Assembly (NCBI GenBank): GCA_022844565.1
Contig: JALHLK010000045.1
Span: 1 to 40,268, forward strand
Length of the DNA: 40,268 nucleotides
DNA from: Saprospiraceae bacterium
GTDB lineage: Bacteria > Bacteroidota > Bacteroidia > Chitinophagales > Saprospiraceae
Direction: 5' to 3'
A program made the translations under genes and the position numbers. Under the pieces are notes generated by a model. That model searched no databases. It was not told where the DNA came from and worked only from the letters and a program-made list of their open reading frames with translations. Numbering within the stretch: the stretch's first letter is position 1; each line of letters begins with the position of its first letter. This document shows positions 17,732 to 27,146 of the stretch, piece after piece.

Positions 17732-17763
17732 CAAAGTTAAGATTTTATTCTGTAATGTGCAAA
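17732..17763 (-). promoter_or_regulatory. Promoter of the long acyl-CoA dehydrogenase gene
   Basis: On the minus strand, TTTG at 17763-17760, exactly 20 bases, then TAACTTTG at 17739-17732, 25 bases before the ATG. It is one of the two best promoter matches in the window. Confidence 0.7.
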
Positions 17764-17896
17764 TAAATTTTTTGACTTATGAATTCAGATCTTTAAAATA
17801 AAGCACAACATAAACTATTGTTTTTTTACTTTAAGTAAACTTTATGAATCCTATGGAAGGGTTATTGACTGAAAATTCTAAACTATTTTTGTTTGT

Positions 17897-19846
17897 TTAA
17901 TTCGAATTTGGCATTGGAATCGTTAATAAATGGTACAGTTTTGAAATATTGATTGCAAATTCATGATTGGTTACCGTTTTTAGTAAAATACCGTGCTTTG
18001 GGTCACTGACGTAGAGATCTGATGAGATAATAGTCACTTCTGGTGGTAAACTCATAACTTCTACTGTTGACAGCAATCCATTATTATCAATGTTTAGACT
18101 CCATTTTTTTCCATTATCAGAAGTAAAGATAAGTTTTGCATTAGGAGAACTCATCTTTATACTTGATTCTCGGATCTGAATGCTGTAAGGATTCAAAACA
18201 GCATTTGTATCCTTACGAATAACCCCACTATTATCAATTCTAATTCTTAGTTTTTGATTTAAAGCGTTGGTTAAAACTAGACCACTATTGTGTTGATCTA
18301 TTAAGACACTATTATGATAAACAACATTTGGTAAATAACTTTGGGGAAGCACCAAATCGATAGCCGCTTCGGCATCTATAATACCATATCCAAAAGTATT
18401 GTTTGGAATAGAGGTACCTGGTACATTATTGCAAGTTTGAGTACTTGTCATATGTTTTGCAGTATAATTTATGATCTCTTGTATTTTATCCACTTCTCCA
18501 GACAAAGCTTGGTTTGCAGAAATCATAAGTGCAACTAATCCAGCAACGTGTGGCCCTGCCATACTGGTGCCGTTATAATTAGCAAAGCTTCCGTCTTTTA
18601 GGCACGAACGAACATTGACACCTGGAGCAGAAATATCTGGTTTGATACGATTCGATCCATCTACCGTCACATGGCCTCGACTACTAAAACTTGCTATTTG
18701 ATTACTACTATTAGATGCTCCCACAGAATAACTTTCTCCAAAAATTGCAGGAGGGCTATTCACGGTACTGCAATTACTCCCACTATTTCCTGCAGAAACT
18801 ACTACTACACAGCCGGCAGCCTTTAGGTTTTGGATTGCTATACGCATCACTTCCCAATTGGCCGCGTTACAACCTTCTATAGGAGGACAAGCCCAAGAAT
18901 TATTAATTACGTGCGGCATAGAGTCCGACTGACCTTGACTACTATTTCCTCCTATAGCATATGGGGCTAAAAACCATTGAAAGCATTCAGTATATGTCGT
19001 AAGTGTTCCGTAGCCTTGCTCCATGTTCCGACATCCTATCCATTTTGATGATGGTGCTACACCTATTTCGTTACCTTGATTATCTACTCCTCCAACCATA
19101 GTCCCCATCGTGTGAGTACCATGATTATCATCATCACAAGGAGCAACAATATTATAGCCACAAGGATTACCAGCTGGTGTCATTGTGTTTTCATTGTATA
19201 TTGCGTCATGCCAATGATAGTTATGATCTGCACTCACACCATTCCATCCTTTATATTTTGATTTAATAGTAGCAATGTCCCATGCATAACCTGTATCTTG
19301 TCCACCAATGACAACACCTTGCCCTTTCACCCCTTTTGCCCATACCGCGGGCGCTCCTATTGCTTCTAGATTCCAAATAGGCACCCGTGGAGAACCAACA
19401 ATTAATTCAGGATTTCTTATGACATCTTCCTGATATAAATTACCATTTTCCATAATAAAACTAACATCTTCTCTCAATATTAAAGCGTGGATTTGAGCCT
19501 GATTCATCTTTGCTTCAATCATATTCACTAAGTAAAATGATTGGTAGTTCACATTATTATTCTTTAAAGATTGAATAATTCCTTTTTGTGACCTTTGGGC
19601 TGTGTTTATCAATTTATTGTAAACAAATCTAGCTTTTGCATTTTTACCTTTTAGGGATTTTGCCTCAGAAAGGTCTGCTTGTTCATTCATCATGATGATC
19701 ACATCCATAGGGTTATTATGAGCAATGATACTGAGTTTTGGATCTATTTTACTAGATGTTTGAGTAATACCACTATGAGCAAAAACCAATAAGTAGAAGA
19801 AGATGAATCTACCTATTAAAAAATCAAAACCCAAAACACCGTTCAT
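17897..19846 (-). CDS. Secreted subtilisin-like serine protease (S8)
   Basis: A 649-residue exported protease. A signal peptide (hydrophobic GRFIFFYLLVFAHSG) precedes an I9-like prodomain (about 40-145). The S8 catalytic domain has Asp184 (GGQDTGYAWD), His242 (NHGTHTMGTM) and Ser428 (NGTSMAGPHVAG), with an oxyanion Asn near 315 (INNSW). Many cysteines (GCRNM, CPPIEGCN, SNCST, QTCNN) suggest extracellular disulfides. About 150 residues after the domain are beta-like but do not show the usual T9SS sorting motif. The overall plan is like bacillopeptidase F/S8 proteases that digest external protein. The ATG at 19846 is preferred over an upstream TTG at 19879, which lies within a -7 box. It is a single-gene unit. 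Confidence 0.87.
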   Translation of the reverse strand: MNGVLGFDFLIGRFIFFYLLVFAHSGITQTSSKIDPKLSIIAHNNPMDVIIMMNEQADLSEAKSLKGKNAKARFVYNKLINTAQRSQKGIIQSLKNNNVNYQSFYLVNMIEAKMNQAQIHALILREDVSFIMENGNLYQEDVIRNPELIVGSPRVPIWNLEAIGAPAVWAKGVKGQGVVIGGQDTGYAWDIATIKSKYKGWNGVSADHNYHWHDAIYNENTMTPAGNPCGYNIVAPCDDDNHGTHTMGTMVGGVDNQGNEIGVAPSSKWIGCRNMEQGYGTLTTYTECFQWFLAPYAIGGNSSQGQSDSMPHVINNSWACPPIEGCNAANWEVMRIAIQNLKAAGCVVVVSAGNSGSNCSTVNSPPAIFGESYSVGASNSSNQIASFSSRGHVTVDGSNRIKPDISAPGVNVRSCLKDGSFANYNGTSMAGPHVAGLVALMISANQALSGEVDKIQEIINYTAKHMTSTQTCNNVPGTSIPNNTFGYGIIDAEAAIDLVLPQSYLPNVVYHNSVLIDQHNSGLVLTNALNQKLRIRIDNSGVIRKDTNAVLNPYSIQIRESSIKMSSPNAKLIFTSDNGKKWSLNIDNNGLLSTVEVMSLPPEVTIISSDLYVSDPKHGILLKTVTNHEFAINISKLYHLLTIPMPNSN

Positions 19847-19876
19847 AATAACTTCTTTTTTAGTGTACTTAAAATA

Positions 19877-19884
19877 CAAAATTA
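19877..19884 (-). promoter_or_regulatory. -7 box for the subtilisin-like protease gene
   Basis: On the minus strand this reads TAATTTTG, 30 bases before the ATG at 19846. No -33 match is seen at 20 bases. It argues against a TTG start at 19879. Confidence 0.4.
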
Positions 19885-20119
19885 AATAATTTTGCTGATG
19901 TTTATTTATTTAACAATTTAACATACTTTCCTTGGTACCTATAATTTTCACGGTTTTACAGAAAAAACTAAAACCCTTTTCTTTCTTATCTTATTTTTGT
20001 TTTCGAATAAACATTGTATTAAAAAAGGAAAGGAATAAAAAAATATGAATGGCTTATAAAATTAATTATGTTTTTACATTTTCTAAAAAATCAAATACAT
20101 TGTCGTTTTAAATTTACTT

Positions 20120-21067
20120 ATGATGCTAATAGAATCCGTACCAAATTTTAGTGAAGGAAGAAATGAAAAAATAATTGGCCATATTGCTGATGCCATGCGA
20201 TCTGTTTCTGGAGTCCGTCTTATCCATGTCGATAGTGGCTATGATGCCAATCGCACGGTTTATACACTTGTAGGAGCACCTTATGAAGTTGTTGAAGCAT
20301 TGTTTAGGGGTATAAAAGTGGCAACTGAACAAATCAACATGCAAACACAATCCGGTACTCACCCTCGCATAGGTGCCTGCGATGTCTGCCCACTCATTCC
20401 TTTGTCAGATTTATCGATCGATGAGTTAAAACCGTATGCTCTTGCCTTATCCTATCGGTTAGGCATGGATCTACAAATACCCGTTTTTCTGTACGAATCT
20501 TCTGCACTAAAGCCCGACAGAAAAAACCTAGCAGCCATCAGAAAAGGTGAATACGAAAACCTAGCCACTAAAATGAGTTCTCCTGATTGGTATAGTGATA
20601 ATGGCCTACCGTTTAATACTAAATCAGGTGCTACGGTACTCGGAGTGAGGCCGTTGCTTATTGCGTACAATGTAAATTTAGAATCAAAAGATGTACATAT
20701 TGCCAAATCTATTGCTTCTAAAATGCGATTTGTTAGTGGCGGCCCCTACATTGGACTTAAAGCTATCGGGTGGATGATGGAAAAATATGACTGTGCTCAG
20801 GTGTCTTTTAATATTGCTGACACTTCTGTGGTGAGTATCGCTCAGGTTTTTGATAGAGTAAAAATATTAGCCAAAGAATATGACATTGAAGTAAATTCTT
20901 CTGAACTTATAGGCCTAATCTCCGAGAAAAGTCTCACATTTGCAATGGATTATTATAAGCTCTCACATGATGAAAACGGAGAGAGCCAACTTATAAAAAA
21001 ACTTGGATTAGATTTTAAGAACACCTTTGAATGGTCTGAAAGAGTGATAGAAAGATTGATTAAATAA
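20120..21067 (+). CDS. ftcD: Glutamate formimidoyltransferase
   Basis: A 315-residue monofunctional formimidoyltransferase, which moves the formimino group from N-formimino-glutamate to tetrahydrofolate at the end of one histidine degradation route. The diagnostic N-terminus is ESVPNFSEGRN. SGTHPRIGACDVCPLIPL contains His81, equivalent to the catalytic His82 of the animal enzyme, and there is a Gly/Pro-rich SGGPYIGLKAIGWM segment. There is no cyclodeaminase domain, so its length of 300-320 fits bacterial stand-alone forms. No hut genes are present. It is followed after 13 bases by an M14 peptidase. Two ATGs are adjacent (20120, 20123); either could be the start. Confidence 0.92.
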   Translation: MMLIESVPNFSEGRNEKIIGHIADAMRSVSGVRLIHVDSGYDANRTVYTLVGAPYEVVEALFRGIKVATEQINMQTQSGTHPRIGACDVCPLIPLSDLSIDELKPYALALSYRLGMDLQIPVFLYESSALKPDRKNLAAIRKGEYENLATKMSSPDWYSDNGLPFNTKSGATVLGVRPLLIAYNVNLESKDVHIAKSIASKMRFVSGGPYIGLKAIGWMMEKYDCAQVSFNIADTSVVSIAQVFDRVKILAKEYDIEVNSSELIGLISEKSLTFAMDYYKLSHDENGESQLIKKLGLDFKNTFEWSERVIERLIK

Positions 21068-21080
21068 TAACTGAAATATA

Positions 21081-22799
21081 ATGAAAAAAATACATTTCCT
21101 GATCTGTTTGATGGCACTTTGTTTCACTTCTTTAGCCCAAAATAAGTGGATTACGCCTTTTGAAAAAAATCCAAATACTACGCCCACTTACGATGAGGTT
21201 ATAAAATATTTTACTACCCTTACCTCCGCCTTTAAAACGCTTAAAATCGAAAAAATAGGAGATACCGATGCTGGCTACCCGCTCCACCTGATAACCTATG
21301 ATGTCACAGCAAAGTTTAATCTAAAGGACAAAAGCAAACTCCACGTACTGATTAATAATAATATTCATGCTGGTGAGCCCGATGGAGTTGATGCTTCTAT
21401 GATGTACCTGCGAGATTTGGCTATGGGCAAAATCAAGGGAACAGAAAACTTAATCATCTCTTGCATTGCTATTTATAGCCCTGGAGGCACATTAAATAGA
21501 GGCGCCTTTTCTAGGGCTAATCAAAATGGACCGGACTTTTACGGTTTTCGTGCTAACGCCCGAAACTATGACCTCAATCGCGATTTTATTAAAAAAGATA
21601 CTAAAAACGCCAAGTCATTTGCCACCATTTTTCAAAAGATAAATCCCGAAGTATTTATTGATAATCACGTAAGTAATGGTTCAGATTACCAATACACCCT
21701 CACCATCATTGAGACACATCCAGATAGATTAGGTAATAAATTAGGTCAATATCTTCAAAAAGAATTTACACCTACTGTTAGAAAAAATCTATTGGAAAAA
21801 GGTATTATCAGTATTCCATATGTCAATTCTTATGGACCTACGCCAGAGAAAGGCATTACCCAGTTCATAGATTATGGAAGGTACTCTACAGGATACGCCT
21901 CTCTTTTTAATACTATCGGATATATGCCGGAGACACACATGCTCAAAAGTTATGAAGACCGTGTAAAAGTCACCTATGAGTTTATGGTAGAAACCGTAAA
22001 GGAAGCCAATAAAAACCACAAAAAAATCAAAGAATTAAGATCAGAAAGTTGGAAAAAATATGCTCCTGGTGCAACTTACCCAGTCACTTGGGCAGTCGAT
22101 ATGGACAAATTTGAAGAGATAGAATTCAAAGGTTATGAGGCAGCATACAAGCCGAGCGAAGTCAGTGGTAAAGACCGATTGTATTATGACAGAAGCAAAC
22201 CTTTTACCAAAAACATTCCGTATTATGATAAATTGAAAAATAGTAAATTTATCACGATTCCTAATTACTATATAATCCCACAAGCGCAACATTATGTGAT
22301 AGAAAGACTCCAACTTAATCAAATTCTGATGACACGATTTAAAAAGGATACCACCATCGAAGTAGAACAATACAAGATCAAAACCTTCGAAACTGCAAAA
22401 ACTGCCTATGAAGGTCACTACAATCACAGCAATACGGAAGTAGATAAAAGCACCTTAAAAATGGATTTTAGAAAAGGGGATTACCTTGTCTCTACACGTC
22501 AACCGGGCGTTAAGTACCTGCTCGAAACTTTAGAACCAGAAGCTTACGACTCCTTCTTTAATTGGAACTTTTTCGACACCTACCTTCAAACAAAAGAACA
22601 CTTCTCTGCTTATGTATTTGAAGATATTGCCGCTGAATTATTAAAAAAGGATGATAAACTAAGAAAGGAGCTAGAAGAAAAAAGGTCCTTGGATGAAAAA
22701 TTTGCTTCAAGTGCGTCTGATCAACTTAGATTCATTTATATCAACTCACCTTATTACGAAAAAGAGCATATGAGGTATCCCATATTTAGAATTAGGTAA
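21081..22799 (+). CDS. M14-family zinc carboxypeptidase, exported
   Basis: A 572-residue protein with a signal peptide (residues 1-20, ending TSLAQ). Zinc ligands are visible as His96 and Glu99 (NNIHAGEPDG) and His196 (FIDNHVSNGSDY). Substrate-site text includes RNYDLNRDF (the Arg/Asn of carboxypeptidases), and Glu284 in YMPETHML is a candidate general base. The catalytic domain covers about 35-320. The remaining 250 residues form a C-terminal extension seen in Bacteroidota M14 proteins, without a sorting domain. The role is periplasmic or surface removal of C-terminal residues or peptidoglycan-peptide trimming; the substrate is unknown. It is very likely cotranscribed with ftcD. Confidence 0.85.
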   Translation: MKKIHFLICLMALCFTSLAQNKWITPFEKNPNTTPTYDEVIKYFTTLTSAFKTLKIEKIGDTDAGYPLHLITYDVTAKFNLKDKSKLHVLINNNIHAGEPDGVDASMMYLRDLAMGKIKGTENLIISCIAIYSPGGTLNRGAFSRANQNGPDFYGFRANARNYDLNRDFIKKDTKNAKSFATIFQKINPEVFIDNHVSNGSDYQYTLTIIETHPDRLGNKLGQYLQKEFTPTVRKNLLEKGIISIPYVNSYGPTPEKGITQFIDYGRYSTGYASLFNTIGYMPETHMLKSYEDRVKVTYEFMVETVKEANKNHKKIKELRSESWKKYAPGATYPVTWAVDMDKFEEIEFKGYEAAYKPSEVSGKDRLYYDRSKPFTKNIPYYDKLKNSKFITIPNYYIIPQAQHYVIERLQLNQILMTRFKKDTTIEVEQYKIKTFETAKTAYEGHYNHSNTEVDKSTLKMDFRKGDYLVSTRQPGVKYLLETLEPEAYDSFFNWNFFDTYLQTKEHFSAYVFEDIAAELLKKDDKLRKELEEKRSLDEKFASSASDQLRFIYINSPYYEKEHMRYPIFRIR

Positions 22800-22841
22800 A
22801 TAATGATTGAATGCATGAATGAGAGAAAGAGAGAATAATTT

Positions 22842-23459
22842 TTACTGATGCCTTTCTTTTAATATTTTTATGACGTCTGTAGTGGTAAATCCTTTAGCTT
22901 GAAGTAAGACGAGATAATGAAATAGTAGATCTGCGGCTTCTCCTAAAAAGAGATTATCATTATTATCTTTTGCTTCTATTACGATCTCAACGGCTTCTTC
23001 CCCCACTTTTTGAGCGATCTTATTGATACCTTTTGCAAATAGGGAAGAAGTATAAGAGGTGTCTGATGGATTGTTTTTTCTTTGTGTAATTATTTCTTCT
23101 AGATGTGTAATGAAGGTTATGTCTTGTTCGTTGTTAGCCTCCCCCCAACAAGTATCGGTACCTGTGTGACACGTTGGTCCGTCGGGTTGTACTTTTATGA
23201 GGAGCGTGTCTTTGTCACAATCTAATGCGATACTCTTTAGATGTAAAAAATTATTGCTTGTTTCGCCTTTGGTCCATAGTCTACTTTTTGTTCGGCTGTA
23301 AAATGTCACTTTTTGAGTTGATAAAGTTATATTCAATGCCTCCTCGTTCATAAAACCAAGCATTAAAACCTTGTTCGTTTCAATATCTTGAATTATAGCA
23401 GGGATTAATCCATCTGCTGATTTATTAAAATCTACTTCGTCTTTTATTAATTCGCGCAT
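22842..23459 (-). CDS. hisI: Bifunctional phosphoribosyl-AMP cyclohydrolase / phosphoribosyl-ATP pyrophosphatase
   Basis: A 205-residue HisIE fusion for the second and third steps of histidine synthesis. The HisI half (1-110) shows MLGFMNEEAL, YSRTKSRLWTKGETS, the metal-binding DCDKD (80-84), and the zinc cysteines Cys97 and Cys104 in PTCHTGTDTCW. The HisE half (115-205) has the MazG-like KVGEEAVEIVIEAK and EAADLLFHYLVLL helices carrying the metal-binding Glu and Asp residues. The length is as expected. Here it stands alone: no other his genes are in the window, although in many Bacteroidota it ends the his operon. It converges with the M14 gene, whose stop is 42 bases away. Confidence 0.95.
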   Translation of the reverse strand: MRELIKDEVDFNKSADGLIPAIIQDIETNKVLMLGFMNEEALNITLSTQKVTFYSRTKSRLWTKGETSNNFLHLKSIALDCDKDTLLIKVQPDGPTCHTGTDTCWGEANNEQDITFITHLEEIITQRKNNPSDTSYTSSLFAKGINKIAQKVGEEAVEIVIEAKDNNDNLFLGEAADLLFHYLVLLQAKGFTTTDVIKILKERHQ

Positions 23460-23558
23460 TCTTTTTATTATAAGCCGTAAAGGTATTGAATATTTAGGTT
23501 TAGAGCGGTAGCTTTTTTATAAAATGTGTCTTTAGCTTTTTGTCATTGGCTTTTAGTC

Positions 23559-23574
23559 TCCCGCACGGGCGGGA
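23559..23574. repeat. GC-rich perfect hairpin
   Basis: TCCCGC, loop ACGG, GCGGGA: a 6-bp perfect stem, unusual in such AT-rich DNA, followed by TTTCGCTTCGCTT. It has the look of a dispersed intergenic repeat unit. It is not a convincing terminator, because hisI points away from it and no gene on the plus strand ends here. Confidence 0.4.
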
Positions 23575-23687
23575 TTTCGCTTCGCTTATTTAGTTTTTAG
23601 CAAGAGTTACCTATATATATAAAGCAACTTTAGGGAATTGCCTATTGTTCTTTGGCTGTATCTTACAGCTATTTTGCTCTTTGAACT

Positions 23688-23762
23688 AATTGCCCATTGT
23701 CCTCATTGCCTATTGAATTATTGCAGCTTTAGCCAATTGCATATTGTCCTCATTGCCCATTG
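23688..23762. repeat. Direct repeat, two 28-base copies
   Basis: Copies at 23688-23715 and 23735-23762 match at 25 of 28 bases (shared core ATTGTCCTCATTGCC). Related ATTGCCTATTG words occur at 23637-23647 and at 26779-26787 on the far side of the next gene, together with TTGGTCTTTGG words on both sides. Function unknown. Confidence 0.55.
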
Positions 23763-23830
23763 ACCTCTTGGTCTTTGGATTTTTGGTTAATGGCATTCCT
23801 ATCACCACTGTGTTATAAATAAATTTTATT

Positions 23831-23838
23831 TACATTTG
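23831..23838 (+). promoter_or_regulatory. -7 box for the FAD/Fe-S oxidoreductase gene
   Basis: TACATTTG (TAnnTTTG) ends 26 bases before the ATG at 23865. The -33 region at the 20-base spacing is poor. Confidence 0.45.
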
Positions 23839-23864
23839 CGGAGCAACAAAGTATTTCAAGCAGA

Positions 23865-26714
23865 ATGACATATCCTCTCCTTAATATCAAAGGCGAAGTA
23901 CATTACGACAAAACAAGTCTAGCTCTTTACGCTACAGACGCTTCTATGTATCAGATGTTGCCAAACATGGTTGTTATACCTAAAGATGAAGATGATCTAT
24001 TAAAAATTGTTGATTACGCAAGAACAAATAATTTAACCATACTCCCGAGAGGTTCTGCCACTAGTCTAGCTGGTCAAACCGTAAATTCTGGCATTGTCCT
24101 CGACTTTACTAAAAATTTTAACAAGATTGTCAATATCGATCTTGATAAAAAACAAGCAACTGTTATGCCCGGTGTAACCCGCGATCAACTCAATGTCGAA
24201 ATTGCTAAACACAATCTACACTTTGCACCCGACCCTGCTACTTCTAATCGATGTACCTTTGGAGGAATGATAGCCAATAATTCTTCTGGTACAAAATCTA
24301 TCCTTTATGGTAAAACGATAGATCATGTCATACAATTAAAGATTATGCTTTCTGATGGTACTATCTTATTTTTGAAAGACGAGGACGCAGAAAGTTACAA
24401 CGCAATTTGTCAACAAAATGATCGTGAAGGAGAAATTTACCGTAATTTCAGAGATATAATTTATAAAAACTCTTCAGAGATAGAGCATACTTACCCAAAA
24501 GTAATGAGGAGAGTCTGCGGTTATGCTTTGGATGAGTTTATATTTACAGATAGTTGGAATTTAGCAAAAGTCATCACTGGTAGTGAAGGGACTTTAGCAC
24601 TAATTTTAGAAGCGACAGTCAATTTAGAACCATTACCTAAGTTTCAAAATATGATGGTGATTCATTATGATAACAGGCACAAAGGTATAGACACTGTTGC
24701 TGAAATTGTAAAATTTGGTCCTGCTGCCGTTGAAGTATTAGACTACAATGTTCTAACCCAAAGTAAGCTCAATGCGATTACTAAAAAATACCACGAAAGT
24801 TTAATTATTGGTGAGCCCGATATCGTATTGACCGTAGAGTTTTATGGACAAACGCATGAAGAAATAAATCAAAAAGCAAGTTCTTTAAAAGAATACTTGA
24901 AAACGGTTGCCAGTGCCTATGCTTATCCATTGTACTACGAAAAAAATAAAATTAATGATGGTCTCAATCTTAGAAAAGATGGATTAGGTCTTTTAATGGG
25001 CAAAGCTGATGCACGAAAACCACAGGCATTTATTGAAGATCCCGCCATACCCTTAGAGCACTTATCAGAGTATGTCAGAAAAGTTACGCAATTTTGTGAG
25101 TATCGTGGAGTGAAAATGGTAATATACGCACACGCTAGTGTAGGTGTACTCCACATCAGGCCTTTTTTAGATTTGACAGATCCGAAAGATATTAAGCTTA
25201 TGAAAGAGATTTCGGACGAATGTTTTACATTGGTTAAAAAGTACAAAGGTTCCTGGAGTGGAGAGCATGGAGATGGTAGAAATAGAGGTCATCGTATCAA
25301 AGACTATTATGGCGAAACTATTTATGGACTATTTAAACAAATAAAAACACTTTTCGATCCCTTCCTCATGCTCAATCCAAATATCATTATCGATACTCCT
25401 CCGATGGATCAAAATCTTCGTTATGGTCCAACTTATAAAGATCAAGAATTTGAATTTGCTTACCATTATCGCAAAGATCACTCTTTTAAAGATCTTGTTC
25501 ATATGTGTTCAGGCGTAGGTGCTTGTAGGAAAACAATAGGAGGCACGATGTGTCCTAGCTACCGGGCTACGTTGGACGAAAAGGACAGCACACGAGGAAG
25601 AGCAAACATCTTAAGATTAGCTATGTCGCGACAATATGGATTTAATGACTTGGCTTCTAAAGAAGTGTTAGAGGTCATGGATTTATGCTTATCTTGCAAA
25701 GCTTGTAAAACTGAGTGCCCGTCTAATGTAGATATGGCTAAGTTAAAAAGCGAAGTGTTACAAATAAAATATGAAACCCGAGGAATGAATATGTCTGAAC
25801 GGCTACCCAAATATGCCCCAATTTTATCGAGAACATTTTCTGGCGTCTTAGCCCATTTTGTTAATTTTATACAGCATACATCGTTATTTAGATTATTATC
25901 ACATCATCTTTTTAATGTGCACAAACAGCGTATTTTACCTGACTATTCTCACCAAACTTTCGTTAATTGGGCAAAAGCAAATAATAATTTTACCAGTAAA
26001 AACAAGGTCGTTATTTTTATAGATACTTATTTAAACAATCATCAACCCGAGGTTGGTATAAAAGCAGTGAAGCTTTTAAATGATTGTGGGTACGAAGTTA
26101 TTCTCAAAGATTTAGGCTGTTGTCAAAGACCTTTAATTTCTAATGGACATTTACACAAGGCTAAAAAAGAAGGCTCTACCACCTCTGAAAACTTGCGCTT
26201 TTATTTAGATCAAAATATTCCTATTCTCACCTTCGAGCCTTCTTGCCATACTGCTTTGACAGATGACTTACCGGACTTAATTGATGATGCAGTACTCGGT
26301 CAAAAAATGTATAGTCAAATCAAAACCATCGAAGTGTTTTTAGCCGAGGAATATAAAAGTGGTCGTCTCAAAGGTAGTTTCACTTGTAAAGTAAGTTCAA
26401 TAGCTATTCACGGACATTGTCATCAAAAAGCATCGTACGGTACCGACGCAACTAAATATCTTTTAGGGCTTACTAATACAAACTTTACTGAATTAAATAC
26501 TGGGTGCTGTGGTATGGCTGGTTCTTTTGGCTATGAAAAAAAGCATTTTGATTTATCTAAAAAAATTGCTCAATCCGCATTGATACCTGGAATTGATGCT
26601 AACCCAGATGCCATCATTGTCGCTCATGGATTTAGTTGCAAACATCAGATAGCAGATTTTAGAGGTAAAGATACTATACATATTGTTGAAGTATTAGAAT
26701 TTTTGAAATTATAG
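23865..26714 (+). CDS. FAD-linked 2-hydroxyacid oxidoreductase fused to Fe-S and CCG domains
   Basis: A 949-residue fusion. Residues about 30-250 are a PCMH-type FAD-binding domain (VIPKDEDDLLKIV, TILPRGSATSLAGQ, GTFGGMIANNSSGTKS-like region). Residues 250-520 are the FAD-linked oxidase C-terminal domain. Residues about 545-625 carry two 4Fe-4S clusters (a CSGVGAC...CP set and CLSCKACKTECP). Residues about 700-949 are a GlpC/HdrD-like region with cysteine-rich CCG motifs (GCCQRPL near 750, TGCCGMAG near 880). Enzymes of this plan oxidise D-lactate, glycolate or D-2-hydroxyglutarate and feed electrons to the respiratory chain; the substrate is not fixed by the sequence. It stands alone on the plus strand between degenerate repeats. 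Confidence 0.88.
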   Translation: MTYPLLNIKGEVHYDKTSLALYATDASMYQMLPNMVVIPKDEDDLLKIVDYARTNNLTILPRGSATSLAGQTVNSGIVLDFTKNFNKIVNIDLDKKQATVMPGVTRDQLNVEIAKHNLHFAPDPATSNRCTFGGMIANNSSGTKSILYGKTIDHVIQLKIMLSDGTILFLKDEDAESYNAICQQNDREGEIYRNFRDIIYKNSSEIEHTYPKVMRRVCGYALDEFIFTDSWNLAKVITGSEGTLALILEATVNLEPLPKFQNMMVIHYDNRHKGIDTVAEIVKFGPAAVEVLDYNVLTQSKLNAITKKYHESLIIGEPDIVLTVEFYGQTHEEINQKASSLKEYLKTVASAYAYPLYYEKNKINDGLNLRKDGLGLLMGKADARKPQAFIEDPAIPLEHLSEYVRKVTQFCEYRGVKMVIYAHASVGVLHIRPFLDLTDPKDIKLMKEISDECFTLVKKYKGSWSGEHGDGRNRGHRIKDYYGETIYGLFKQIKTLFDPFLMLNPNIIIDTPPMDQNLRYGPTYKDQEFEFAYHYRKDHSFKDLVHMCSGVGACRKTIGGTMCPSYRATLDEKDSTRGRANILRLAMSRQYGFNDLASKEVLEVMDLCLSCKACKTECPSNVDMAKLKSEVLQIKYETRGMNMSERLPKYAPILSRTFSGVLAHFVNFIQHTSLFRLLSHHLFNVHKQRILPDYSHQTFVNWAKANNNFTSKNKVVIFIDTYLNNHQPEVGIKAVKLLNDCGYEVILKDLGCCQRPLISNGHLHKAKKEGSTTSENLRFYLDQNIPILTFEPSCHTALTDDLPDLIDDAVLGQKMYSQIKTIEVFLAEEYKSGRLKGSFTCKVSSIAIHGHCHQKASYGTDATKYLLGLTNTNFTELNTGCCGMAGSFGYEKKHFDLSKKIAQSALIPGIDANPDAIIVAHGFSCKHQIADFRGKDTIHIVEVLEFLKL

Positions 26715-26790
26715 GTTGAGTGTTGGTCTTTGGCTATTAGTCTTTGGTCTTTAGCAATAAATTGATCATTGAAATCATTGCCTATTGAAA
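26715..26790. repeat. Degenerate repeat block matching the one before the FAD gene
   Basis: This 76-base gap contains two TTGGTCTTTGG/AGTCTTTGGTCTTT words and CATTGCCTATTGAAATTATTG running into the MazG-like stop codon. The same words occur at 23704-23725 and 23768-23778, upstream of the FAD gene, so the gene is bracketed by related direct-orientation repeats. Confidence 0.5.
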
Positions 26791-27138
26791 TTATTGACTT
26801 TGATTTATCTTATCATTATTCATATGTCTATCAAAATCTCTTTTAGTTTTTTTGTCAATATTTTTCTGGAGAGCATCTTCGAGGTTTATGCCTAATTGAT
26901 TGGCTAAACACACACTTACCCATATTATGTCGGAAAGCTCATCTGCCAATGCTTCTTGTTGTTGAGATACTGTCATTGGTGTCTTGAAGGATTGTTCTCC
27001 GTAAATTCGCGCTACTAAACGGGAGAATTCGCCTACTTCTTCATTTAGTATGAGCGTATTCGTTTTTTCATCAAAATATCGAACACCAATTGTTTTTATC
27101 CAATGGTCAACTGTGGATTGTAGTTCTTTTATCTCCAT
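26791..27138 (-). CDS. MazG-like nucleotide pyrophosphohydrolase
   Basis: A 115-residue all-alpha NTP-PPase of the MazG/dUTPase-like fold. The metal-binding signature is LNEEVGEFSRLV (Glu33, Glu34, Glu37) and ADELSDIIWV (Glu67, Asp70), an EExxE...ExxD pattern. It is a single MazG-type domain, shorter than E. coli MazG (263). Relatives hydrolyse (d)NTPs to monophosphates, often as house-cleaning enzymes. It starts 8 bases after the dtd stop codon on the same strand, so the two form an operon of two quality-control enzymes. The substrate is not determined. Confidence 0.85.
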   Translation of the reverse strand: MEIKELQSTVDHWIKTIGVRYFDEKTNTLILNEEVGEFSRLVARIYGEQSFKTPMTVSQQQEALADELSDIIWVSVCLANQLGINLEDALQKNIDKKTKRDFDRHMNNDKINQSQ

Positions 27139-27146
27139 AATCGTAT

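Larger units (their letters stand above)
23460..23864. other. 405-base gap with hairpins and degenerate direct repeats
   Basis: No gene is seen. It holds a GC-rich perfect hairpin (23559-23574), a second perfect hairpin GCTGTA-TCT-TACAGC near 23655, a pair of 28-base direct repeats, further ATTGCCTATTG-like words, and the -7 box of the next gene at 23831-23838. The composition is markedly T-rich on the plus strand. Confidence 0.6.
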
